From: Chamaea fasciata
Lineage: Eukaryota > Chordata > Aves > Passeriformes > Sylviidae
DNA length: 64,000 nucleotides
Direction of reading: 5' to 3'
NCBI GenBank assembly: GCA_029207755.1
Contig: JARCOQ010000205.1
Location: forward strand, 62,001 to 126,000
The notes beneath the pieces are model-generated. The model searched no databases. It saw nothing but the letters and a program-made list of their open reading frames with translations, and was not told where the DNA came from. Below are positions 21,746-31,927 of the stretch, in pieces; within the stretch, counting starts at the first letter, position 1; every line of letters begins with the position of its first letter. The position numbers and the translations under genes were made by a program.

Positions 21746-22275
21746 CTGGAAGCCACAGAAATACCATCATCAGACATTTAGACGTTGCCAAAGAATACCT
21801 GCTCCTAAGAGCACAAAACTCTGGTTCCCTGGGAGTTCCAGCTCAGGCCTGACCACAGCTTCTTCTGGACTTCTCCATTTCCATTCCTATCGAATTTCAT
21901 CCCTAACATCCATCAGGAACAGTCAGCCTGCAGCCCAAACATGCAGTGCAAATGGAATCGTAGAGGTTGCCGTTTCCAAGACACTTCAGTGCGACTCTAA
22001 CATTACTAATCGAAACTCAGAGATGAATGTCAGCTCGCTGGGGCAGAACATTCTGTTTGTCGTGCTCGCAGAGCAATACGCAGCGCAAGTTGTTGCGCCT
22101 TAGTACTAAAAACCAACGCAGTCCCCACAGACATGGCAGTTTTAACCCCAAGAGGAAACAAAAGAAAGATGCCTCTAATTAACCACCCACGGGAGAATGA
22201 GAGTTCATTGTATTTTTATGGCTTTTTTCTATACATTTCTCAAGAATTCCTGGATCCAGAAAGCGGGACTCTTAC

Positions 22276-22381
22276 CTCCAAATCAATACGGAAGAAAAGC
22301 TGGAAAAAACTGGTACTTTCCTCAGGTCCGAGTACTGATGTGACGGAAGGAATCTGTCTCCCTTGAGGTACATGTGCTCCT
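22276..22381 (-). pseudogene. URB1: URB1-like exon b, frameshifted
   Basis: The exon has 106 bases, with acceptor 'tttttctcttcacag' and donor GGAG|GTAAGA. The first part reads EEHMYLKGDRFLPSHQYSDL RKVP. The second part continues sensibly only in another frame (SFFQLFFRIDLE), so one or two bases are missing near 22306. The entry phase agrees with exon a, giving ...QQILKP-EEHMY across the junction. Confidence 0.65.
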
Positions 22382-22677
22382 CTGTGAAGAGAAAAAGGTG
22401 GGGCATCGTGGAGGAGGACAACCTTCCCAATCCACAAGCACGGACAATAATGAATGGAAGCTGTACTGTGCAGTGTTCCAAGCTGGGAGAACAGCGCAGG
22501 AACTGCAGAAGGCCTTTGCTCTGAGGCTCAGCGTGTTGCTGGCCACCCCTCCCCTTCTCTTCCCCAGAATGAAAAGCTCAGTCAAGAGTGTCTGAGCACA
22601 AAGCAGGTGGGGAGATCACCATTCCCCAGGGCTCTGCTTTTCACCCCAGCAGTGACACACGCAGGAAGTTCCAGTAC

Positions 22678-22782
22678 CTGGCTTCAGGATCTGCTGTGCC
22701 ACACAAGTAGGGTCAGGGAGAAGGTGAACCTGAGGTGTGGCTGCCTGATTCCATTCTGCACCGCATCCCAGAGACACAGCAA
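22678..22782 (-). pseudogene. URB1: URB1-like exon a, frameshifted
   Basis: The exon has 105 bases, with acceptor 'ctgggttcttgcag' and donor CCAG|GTACTG. It reads LLCLWDAVQNGIRQPHLRFT FSLTL and then, after a frame change, CVAQQILKP. Introns are retained between exons a-d, so this is a duplicated rather than a retrotransposed copy. A functional parental URB1 must lie elsewhere. URB1 acts in early assembly of the 60S ribosomal subunit in the nucleolus. Confidence 0.65.
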
Positions 22783-23326
22783 CTGCAAGAACCCAGGGAG
22801 AAAAGCCTGAACTACAGCCCAGATGAACACAACAGAAGCATGGATACATGAACCAGCTTCTGGGACATTTCATAGGCCAGGCAGGTCAAATATCAGTTCT
22901 CTCAGGACTTCCGTTCCTACAAGCAAAATTCCCAAGAATTTCTAAAACACATTTCCCACTTTCTCTGTCCATGGATTGTAACAGGTGGCAACACAAAGCA
23001 GTAGAGGAGAAACAAGGGAGAGAGGATGGAAATCTTCTTTTAGCTGTCTCACCACGTGCATGCAGGTGGATGAGCGAGGCAACACCTCTCCCAGACACGT
23101 CCATGAGCTACAAGCTCTCACCTGCCAAACTGGCAACCGAGCTGAGCCTTACCTGGCTCATCTCTCGAAAGCAAGCCCCTTCCAGATGGGGTCATAAGGA
23201 AGCCAGCCGCTCTCATGTTGGAATCATGGCTGCTTAGGGCAGCTACCGTAAGACCCAGGGCGAGGAAACGGCCTCCCGTGATCCCAGGGCAAATCAGGCC
23301 AAATATTGGGAAGTCTGATGGTGGGA

Positions 23327-23488
23327 GGGCTGTCCAGCCCTGGCACAGCTGCCCAGGGCAGTGGTGGAGGCCCCGTCTCTGGAGGGATCAAAAGCTGTGC
23401 GGACGTGGGACCTGGGAACATGGGACAGGGTGGCACCGGGGGAATGGTTGGCACTGCCATCTCAGAGGGCTCCTCCGACCTGAAGGTT
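23327..23488 (+). mobile_element. CR1-like LINE 3' fragment
   Basis: The stretch reads 'ctgcccagggcagtggtgga', then 'ggccccgtctctggagggat', then 'ggcaccgggggaatggttgg', then 'gggctcctccgacctgaagg'. These are the characteristic phrases of the avian CR1 3' region in the right order. It is old (many indels), 5'-truncated, and has no clear terminal octamer repeat. Confidence 0.75.
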
Positions 23489-23489
23489 G

Positions 23490-24880
23490 CCTGGCAAGCC
23501 CAGGATGCCAGGAGCCAGCAGCCATTTCTCTTGGATTTCCTGCCTACAGGCATTTTAAGCCTGCTTTGCTTCACAGATGGTTTTATGCCAAGGGCATTGC
23601 CATCATTTCTGATCCTAATTCAAGGTTTGGAAAGCTGATTTTTATGAGAACTGGTTCGTTTCTTTTGATAAGCCTTAACTTGAGAGTTTCTCTGCGCACC
23701 AAAATCAGGGGGTGAACCCAACGTGGCCCCAAAGGGCCGTGAGAACCCAGCTACCCAAGGCCCAATTTTCTCGGGATTGGTTTCTTGAACCTTTTCAGGG
23801 TTCATTTAGCGAACTTAAGGGTTTGGTATAATTTCATGATGAAAACAACCAGAAACCTGTGAAAAAGAAACTGAACGAAAGCCGGCTAAAAGCATCCCCT
23901 GCTGATGACTCATTAAAACAACTCGTTCAAAAGGAGGCAGGATTGATTCAATCCTCACCAACCCACCTGGCTAAGGTCAGAGTTCTCTGCCCACCGAGGA
24001 CACAGCATGCAGCAGGGACCTTTCTCCCGCTCTCCAGCACAGGCTGCCTCCCTCCACGGGCAGGGAACTGCAGCCACTCAGGGAACACCGACTTAGTCCT
24101 GGGCTGGCAACAGGAGAGGCACAAGGAATATTGTGAAGTCATTCCGATCTCAGCACTGTCCACGCCTGGGAGAAAGTGCTTCCCACACCATTCTTGGAAT
24201 TGTCTTGTCTGTCCCTTCCAGCTTCGGAAGGTTTTCTGTGGGAGCTGGGATTTTTGGTGCGCTTCAGGAGCCGCAGGTGCCTAAAGCATTCCCCGGGGAA
24301 CGTGCAGCTTCCCTTGTGCCTTTCAGTTCTTTATCCCAAACAGTCTCCCCAGTGCTCTACAACCCAGAAAGAAAAAAGCCAAGAAGGAAAACCAATTCAT
24401 TCTGACCCGAGGGAGGCTTGCTTATACCAACACACTTCCAGGCAAAAAACCATTTCTGCCACTCTAACAAATCGACTTGATCTACTGCCTCAACTCGAAG
24501 GTAAACTATTTAAACATTGTTTTGAAGGTAAACTATTTAAACATTGTTTCAAGAATTCCAGGCTTGGAAATCTCAGCCAGTGCTCAGCTTGGCTACTTCA
24601 AGGACATCCCCACCCAGGGCACCCAGCGCTCCGGGTCCCAAACACCACATTCGCCACAAAGCCCATGAAAACCTTGCACACACAGACGGCAGAAGGTTGC
24701 TGCGCGTCCTCTCCGGCGGCGGCAGCGGCTCCCGGGGACGTGACCAGCAGAGCCCGCTCCCAGCTGGCTCAGCCCAGACTCGGTGCAGCCCTCAGCCAGA
24801 GCTGCGGGGAGCTGACACCGTCCCCGGGAAGCCCTGCCCGGACAACCGGGGCGTCCTCCCCGCCGCCCCCCGCCGAAAGC
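23490..24880. other. Single-copy stretch, no gene supported
   Basis: The only local structure is a direct repeat of 'aaggtaaactatttaaacattgttt' type near 24498-24548. Long plus-strand frames here lack splice or codon support. Confidence 0.5.
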
Positions 24881-25480
24881 CCCGCGCTTACCTCCGCCGC
24901 GCTGAGCTTTGAGTCAGAGAGCAGCCGCTTCCTGCTGCCGGCTGCGGGACGGGCACGGCTCGGGCCGGCTCGGCCGACTTCTTCTGCCCTAAGGCTTTTG
25001 TATTTCCCTCCATTTCCCCGGGCCGGAGGGCCGCGGGGGTGGCGTGTGGGCGCGGCGGAGAGCGGCGGGAACGTGCGGAGCGAGACGGGCGGCCGGCACG
25101 GCGGGCGCGGCGGGACCTCGGCAGAGAGAGGCGCCGCCGCCGCTGCCTGCCGGCGCGGGCCCGGCTCCCGCTCCCCCGGCCGCGGCGCCGCCGAGCCCAC
25201 AGCCCGTGGCCGCGCACCCGGACACGCCGCGGAAAATCGCGGCCGGGCGGCGCCGTGGTCAGGGCAGGGCGAAGGCAGCCGGGTAGGCGCCCCCCCCACC
25301 CCGGTCTTGCCGTTTTCCCCGCTCTTTTTGCCGCCGTCTTTGGAAGGTCAAGCGCGTCGCGCCGAGCCGCCAGCTTGGGAGGGGAAGGACGCGACTTCCG
25401 CCCTTCCTCGCCGCCATGTTGGTTGAGGGTGAAGCCACTTCCGGTCGGTCCGCCATGTTTCGTGTTGGCACTGGTCAGGC
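24880..25480. promoter_or_regulatory. CpG island promoter with YY1/ETS-like sites
   Basis: This is a very CpG-rich island. Near its right end it carries GCCGCCATGTTGG (25410-25422), CCACTTCCGG (25435-25444) and a second CCGCCATGTT, the same logic as the C-block modules. The segment at 25210-25260 ('cgccgcggaaaatcgcg') matches those modules. A minus-strand first exon with a good donor lies inside. Confidence 0.6.
24892..25013 (-). CDS. Candidate first coding exon in CpG island
   Basis: An ATG in good context (gaaATGG) at 25013 opens MEGNTKALGQKKSAEPARAV and 20 more residues to the donor GGAG|GTAAGC at 24892, ending in phase 2. It points toward the URB1-like exons 2 kb downstream. It could therefore be a new promoter and exon captured upstream of the pseudogene, or the first exon of an unrelated transcript. 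The protein is not recognised. Confidence 0.4.
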
Positions 25481-25739
25481 CCCCCGCGCCGGCTGCTCAC
25501 CCAGTCACCTGAGTGAATAAAAAACCCGAACCCGCCCGCGGCGCCGCTGCGCCCCCATCCCGTGTCCGCACACCCGCAAACGCCGCGGAAAATCGCGACC
25601 GGACGGCTCCGGGGTCCGGGTGGCGCGCGCAGGCAGCCGGCTGCCACGCGCCCGGGCTCCTTGCCTTTTTCCCTCCCTTTCGGCCCCGAGCTGCGGGCGG
25701 GCGGAAGCGCCGCCCCCGATCTCACAGTGCGGGGCTGCC

Positions 25740-26037
25740 ACGCGCGTCGGGGACGGGCGGGGGGGACAGCTGCACTACCGCTCTCCGCCCACGCGGTGGC
25801 AGCATTGCCGCACAGATCAGGCGGGACAGGCAGGAGGGACAGCTGCACTACCGCTCTCTGCCCACGCGGTGGCAGCACTGCCGCGCGGCGGCGCGGAGCG
25901 GAGGCGAAAACGAACGTGCCCAGAAATGCCCTTCCGAACAGCCTCCGGAATAAATGGCCCAAAAGACCCCCGAGCACACCTGCGAGAACCCTGCCATCAA
26001 CCAGACCGAAACAAAAAAGCCTTTCATTCAGGCTCTA
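25740..26037. repeat. D2: two CTCF-like units plus AATAAA tail
   Basis: The ~72-bp unit is present twice (cores at 25788-25802 and 25861-25875). A segment shared with D3 and D4 follows ('acgaacgtgcccagaaatgc'), with AATAAA at 25949-25954 and 'ttcaggctctattcc'. The C/A array M2 begins at that exact end. Confidence 0.8.
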
Positions 26038-29000
26038 TTCCAAAAATCCCCCCGCATCCCCCCAAAATTACACAAATAGCCCCCAAAATTCCCCCTAAAA
26101 TCCCCCAAAACTCCCCCAAATACCAACAATTCCCCCCCAAATCCCCCCGATTCCCCCCCAAAAATCCTCCCAAAAATCCCCCAAAATCCCCCCAACATTG
26201 CCCCAAAATCCACACAAAATTCCCCAGAAATCCCCCAAAATCCCCCCCAAAATTCCTTCAAATTTCCCCAAATATCCTCCAAACATCCTCCTAAAAATCC
26301 CCCAAAAAATCCCCCCAAAAATCCATCAAAAAATCCCTCCTAATTCCCCAAACTCCCCTCCCGCCCCAAAATCCCGGAAAAGTTCCCCAAATGTCCGTAA
26401 AAAAATCCCCAAAAATCCCCCCAACAATCTCCATAAATTCCCCCAAAATGCCGAAAAAAATCCTCCAAAAATCCCCCCCCCCCCAAATTCCCCCTAAATC
26501 CCCCAAAATCACCCCAAAATCCTCCCTAAAAAACCACGGGAAAATCCCCGAAGAAATCACCCCAAAATCTCAAAAAATACCCCCCCAAATTCCCAAAAAT
26601 CCTCCCAAAAATCCCCCGAAAAATCCCCCCAAAAATTCCCCAAATACGCCTTCCAAAATCCACAAAAAATCCCGCAAAAATCTTCCAAACTCCCCCCCCA
26701 AACTCCCCTAAGTTCCTCCCCGAAATCCCCTAAAAATCCACAAAAAATCCCCCAAAAATCCCCGAAAAATTCCTCACAAAAATCCCGCCAAAAATCCAAT
26801 CAAACCCCCCACAAAATCCCCCCAAAATCCTGAAAAAATATATCCGAAAATCGCCCCAAAAATCCAGTCAAAATCCCCCCCAAAATCCCGACAAAAATCC
26901 CCACAAAAAAACCCAAAATCTCCCCAAAAATATCCCCAAAAATCGCCCTAAAAATCCCATCAAAATCCCCTTAAAAATCCACGGAAAAATACCCGAAAAA
27001 ATCGCCCCCAAATCACCCCAAATTTCCCCTGAAAATCCCCCCCAAAATGCCCCCATAATCGCCCTAATAATTACATAAAAATACACCCCAAATATCCTCC
27101 AAAACACCCAAAAAGTCCCCGCAAAAATCCGCCCAAAAATCTCCCAAAATCATTAAAAAATCCACAAAAAATCTCGCAAAATCCCCCCAAAAATCCTCCA
27201 AAAATTCCCCCCAAAACAGCCCTCAAAATCCCCCCAAAAATCCTCTCAAAAATCCCCCAAAATTTCCTCCCAAAAATCCACCCCAAAATCCACGAAATCC
27301 CCATAAAAATCCTCCCAAAAATCCCCAAAACGCCCCAAAAATTCTCCCCAAAATTCCCCCAAAATCAAAAAAAATCCCTCCAAAAATCCCCGAAAATATC
27401 CGCCCAAAAATCCCCTCAAAAATCCCCAAAAAATCTCCCCCAAAATTTCCCAAACATGCCGCAAAATATCCTCCAAAAATCAAAAAAAATCCCCCCCAAA
27501 ATTCCCCCTGAATCCCTCAAAACTCCCCCCAAAATCCTCCCCAAAAATCCACGGAAAAATCCCCAAAAACTTCCCCCCCCCCGGAATCCCCAAAAATATC
27601 CCCAAATTCGCCCCAAAACTCCAATCAAAACCCCCCAAAATCCTCCCCAAAAATTCTTAAAAATCCCCCTAAAAACCTCCCCCAAAATTCCCCAAAAACA
27701 CCTCTTAAAATCCTCCCAAAAGTCCCCGAAAAAATCCCCCCCCAAAATCCCCCCAAAAATCCATTCAAATTCCCCCCAAAAATCCCCCCAAATATGCCCC
27801 CAAAATCCCCCCAAAAATCATCAAAAAATCCACAAAAAATCTCGCAAAATCCCCCCAAATGTCCTCCAAAAAATCCCCCAAAATCCCAAAAAATATCCCC
27901 AAAAATCGCCCCAAAAAATCCCACCAAAAATCCTTTCAAATTCCCTCAAAAAATCCCCCCAAGTATGTCCCCAAAATCCCGCCAAATCCCCCCAAAAATT
28001 CCTGCAAAATTCCCCACAAATCCTCAAAAAAATCCCCCCAAAATAATAAAAAAATCCACAAAAAATCTCGCAAAATCCCCCCAAAAATCGTCCCAAAAAT
28101 TCCCCAAAATCCCCAAAAATATCCCTAAAAATCGCCCCAAAAATCCCTCTGAAAATTCATCCAAAAATACCCCCAAAATCCCCCCCAAAATTCCCCCCAA
28201 AAATCCACCACAAAATCCACGAAATCCCCACAAAAAATCCGCCCAAAAATCCTCCCAAAAAATTCCTAAAAATCTCCCTAAAAATCTTCCCCAAAATTCC
28301 CCAAAAACACCCCTAAAAATCCTCCCAAAAATCCCCGAAAAAATCCCCCCCCCAAATTTCACTAAAAATCCCCCCAAATTCCCCCAACTCCCCCCAATTA
28401 TGGCCCCAAAATCCCCAAAAAAATCCCCCCGAATCCCCCCCAAAATTCCTGAAAAATTCCCCAAATATCCCCCAAAAAACCCCCCCAAAATCCCCAAAAA
28501 TATCCCCCTAAATCGCCCCAAAAATCCCTCTAAAAATTCATCAAAAAATATCCCCAAAATCCCCCCCAAATTCCCCCCAAAAATCCCATCAGAAAACCCG
28601 CAAAATCCAACCAAAAATCCCCCAAAATATCCCCAAAAATCGCCCCAAAAATCCAATCCAAATCCCCCCAAAATCCTCCTAAAAAATCCCAAAAATCCCC
28701 CCCAAAAATCCCCCCAAAAATCCACAAAATCCCCGCAAAAATCCAATCAAAAACCCCGCAAAAATCCCCCCAAAATCCCCCCAAAATCAGCAAAAAAAAC
28801 CACAAAAAATCCCGCAAAATCCCCCCAAAATCCTCCAAACATTTCCCCAAAATTCCCCATAAATCCCAAAAGAATCCCCCCCCAAAATTCCCCCCCCAAA
28901 CACCTCCAAAAATCCCCACTAAAACTCCCCAAAATCTCCCCAAATCCCCCAAATATTCCACAAAAATGCCCCCAAAAAACCCGCAAAAATCCCCCCCGAA

Positions 29001-31205
29001 AATCCCCGAAAAACTCCCCTTAAAGTCCATGAAAGTCCCCTCAAAAATCCCGCCAAAATGCCCCCCAAAATTTATTCAAACATCTCCCAAAATCCCCCAA
29101 AAATTCCTGCAAAATCCCCCACATATCCTCCAAAAATCCTCCCAAAAATCCCAAAAAAATCTCCCCAAAAACACCTCTAAAATTCCCCGAAAATTCCCCA
29201 AAATCTCCCCAAATCCCCCCAATATTCCACAAAAATCCCCCCCCAAATCCCGCAAAACCCCACCAAAAATCTCCCCGAAAAATCCATCCAAAATTCCACA
29301 ATTGTACCTCCACAATCCCACAACATCTCCCCAAAAATCCTCCCAAATCCCCCGCAACCCCCCCGAAAAATCCCCCTAAAATCCATAAAGATCTCCCAAA
29401 AAATGCCACCAAAATCCCCCCAAATCCTCCCCAAAATTCCCCATAAATCCCCCAAAATCCTCCAAAAAATCCCCCAAATCTCCTCCAAAAATCCTCCCAA
29501 AAATATCGCCGAAAATCGCCCCAAAAATCCTCTCAAATATTCTTCAAAATCCCCCCCCCAAATTTCCCAAAATTTCCTCCCAAAAATCCACCCCAAAATC
29601 CACGAAATCCCCACAAAAATCCTCCCAAAAATGCCCCCAAAAATTCCTGCAAAATTCCGCAAATATCCACAAAAAATCCTCCCAAAAATCCCCAAAAACG
29701 CCCCAAAAATGCTCCCAAAAATCCCCCCAGAATCCAAAAAAATCCCTTCAAAAAATCCCCGAAAATATCCTCCCAAAAATCTCCTCAAAAATCCCCAAAA
29801 AATCCCCCCCAAAATTCCCCAAACATGCCGCAAAATATTCTCCAAAAATCAAAAAAAATCCCCCCCAAAATTCCCCCTGAATCCCCCAAAAATCCCCCCA
29901 AAATCCTCCCCAAAAATCCAATTAAAATCCCCGAAAAACTCCCCCCCCGGAATCCCCAAAAATATCCCCAAATTCGCCCCAAAACTCCAATCAAAATCCT
30001 CCAAAAATCCTCCCCAAAAATTCCTAAAAATCCCCCTAAAAATCTCCTCCCAAATTCCCCAAAACCACCTCTAAAAATCCTCTCAAAAATCCCCCCCCCA
30101 AAATCCCCCCCAAAAATCCAAATTCCCCCCAAAAATCCCCCCAAATATTCCCCTCAAAATCCCCCCAAAAATCCCCCCAAATCCCCCCAAAAATTATTGC
30201 AAAATTCCCCAAATATCCTCCAAAAAATCCCCCCAAAATAATCAAAAAATCCACAAAAAATATCGCAAAATCCCCCCAAAAATCCTCCAAAGAATCCCCC
30301 CAAAAATCCCTCCATAAATCCTCCCCAAAATCCCCAAAAATATCCCCAATAATCGCCCAAAAATCCTCCCAAAAATCCCGCAAAATTCATCAAAAAATCC
30401 ACAAAAAACTCGCAAAATCCACCCGAAAATCCTCCAAGAAATCCCCCTAAATCCCCAAGAATATCCCCCAAAAATCCTCCCAAAAAATTCCTAAAAATCC
30501 CCCTAAAAATCTCCCCCAAAATTCCCCCCCAAAACACCTCCAAAAATTACAGCAAAAATCCCCCCCTAAAATCCCGCCAGATTCCCCAAAAAATCCTCCC
30601 AAAACCCCCCCAAAATTACACCAAAAATGCCCCCGAAATTCCCCCAAAATCCCCCAAAAAACTCCTGCAAAATCCCCCAGATACCCTCCAAAAATCCTCT
30701 TAAAAATCCTCAAAAAATCTCCCCAAAAACGCCTCTAAAATCCCCCCAAAATTCCCCAAAATCGCCCCAAATCCCCCCAAAATTCCACAAAAATTCCCAC
30801 AAAAATCCAGCAAAACCCCACCAAAATCTCCCCGAAAAATCCATCCAAAATTCCACAAATGTACCTCCACAATCCCACAAAATCCCCCCAATAATCCCCC
30901 AAAATTCCCCCAAAAAATCCCGAAAAATCCCCCTGAAAGCCATAAAGACCCCCCCAAAATGCCACCAAAATCCCCCCAAAAATCCCGCCAAAATGCCCTC
31001 CAAAATTCTTTAAAACATTCCCCAAAATCCCCCAAAAATCCCCGAAAAAATCCTCCCAAAAATCCCCCCAAAATCCACAAAATCCCCCCCAAAAATATCC
31101 CCAAAAATCCCCCCCAAAAATATCCCCAAAAATCCCGCAAAACCCCCCAAAAATCCCCGAAAAATCCCCCTAAAATCCATAAAAATCCCCCCCAAAATCC
31201 CAAAG
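26038..31205. repeat. C/A-rich minisatellite M2 (5.2 kb)
   Basis: This is the largest array. It has the same 11-12-base family as M1 and M3, with CCCC runs separated by AAAAAT. Longer-range landmarks recur inside it, such as 'tacctccacaatcccac' at 29305 and 30862, so it is built of higher-order blocks. The plus-strand frame of about 409 codons (27794-29023) is a consequence of stop-poor repeats. Confidence 0.95.
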
Positions 31206-31223
31206 AACTCCCAGATTTTTTAG

Positions 31224-31395
31224 GGACCTCTGCACACCCTCTGACTCATTCCCAGACGCTGAATTCCAAAAGAAAGTTCAAAGCCTCCAAAAAAAATTCA
31301 AGAGCGCCACCGAAAAAATCCAAGCCATTGCCCCGACCTCCCCAAGGATTGTTTCCATCCCCGCGCTCCCCCCGGGCGCTCCTCTGCGCCCCCAG
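31224..31395 (+). CDS. Candidate 57-codon exon with coiled-coil character
   Basis: The exon lies between acceptor 'cagattttttag' and donor CAG|GTGAGG on the plus strand, phase 1 to 0. It encodes DLCTPSDSFPDAEFQKKVQS LQKKFKSATEKIQAIAPTSP and a proline-rich end. The middle has regular hydrophobic spacing and many lysines, like a coiled coil. It is unique in the window and sits between array M2 and block D3. A second donor (GAG|GTGAGT) follows five bases later. The family is not recognised. Confidence 0.5.
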
Positions 31396-31927
31396 GTGAG
31401 GTGAGTTCGCTGCGGAGCCCTCCCGAGGCGCCGAGCGCCGCCTCCACCCGCAGCAGGAGCCCAGGTCCCGCTTCTTTCCCCCCAAGGCGGCTCCTCGCCT
31501 TTCGCCCTCCCTTTGGCCCCGAGCTGCGGGCGGGCGGGCGGGCGGGCGGCAGCGCCGGCCCCGAGCTCACGGCCCGGGGGACAGCTGCGCTACCGCTCTC
31601 TGCCCACAGGGTGGCAGCATTGCCGCACAGATCAGGCGGGACGGGCGGGGGGGGAAGCTGCACTACCGCTGTTTGCCCACACGGTGGCAGCATTGCCGCA
31701 CAGATCGGGCGGGCCGGGCGGGGGGGAAGCTGCGCTACCGCTCTCCGCCCACGCGGTGGCAGCACTGCCGCGCGGCGGCGCGGAGCAGAGCCATAAACGA
31801 ACGTGCCCAGAAATGCCCTGGCGAACAGCCTCCGGAATAAATGGCCCAAAAGACCCCCGAGCACACCTGCGAGAGCCCTGCCATCAACCAGACCGAAACA
31901 AAAAAGCCTTTCGTTCAGGCTCTATTC
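31396..31927. repeat. D3: three CTCF-like units plus AATAAA tail
   Basis: Cores are at 31603-31617, 31676-31690 and 31748-31762. The shared tail has AATAAA at 31836-31841 and ends in 'ggctctattcc' at the start of array M3. Confidence 0.8.

Larger units (their letters stand above)
20876..22782 (-). pseudogene. URB1: URB1-like unprocessed pseudogene (C-terminal part)
   Basis: Four consecutive exons (22678-22782, 22276-22381, 21597-21745 and 20876-20985) keep GT-AG boundaries and, apart from indels, compatible phases. Together they cover about 155 residues of the C-terminal domain. Three frameshifts and one stop disable the frame. Further upstream exons were not identified, although a good donor (CCAG|GTAAGG) at 23153 marks a possible one. 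The intervening sequence is not repeated elsewhere in the window. Confidence 0.65.

Noticed and set aside
24176..25426. 416-codon plus-strand frame
   Set aside because: It crosses single-copy DNA and a CpG island without splice support, and the island part is open in all frames. The minus-strand exon model fits better.
27794..29023. Open frame of ~409 codons (K/P/N/S-rich) in M2, and similar ones in M3
   Set aside because: Open frames occur on both strands and in several frames because the monomer lacks stop codons. There is no start context, splice signal or domain.
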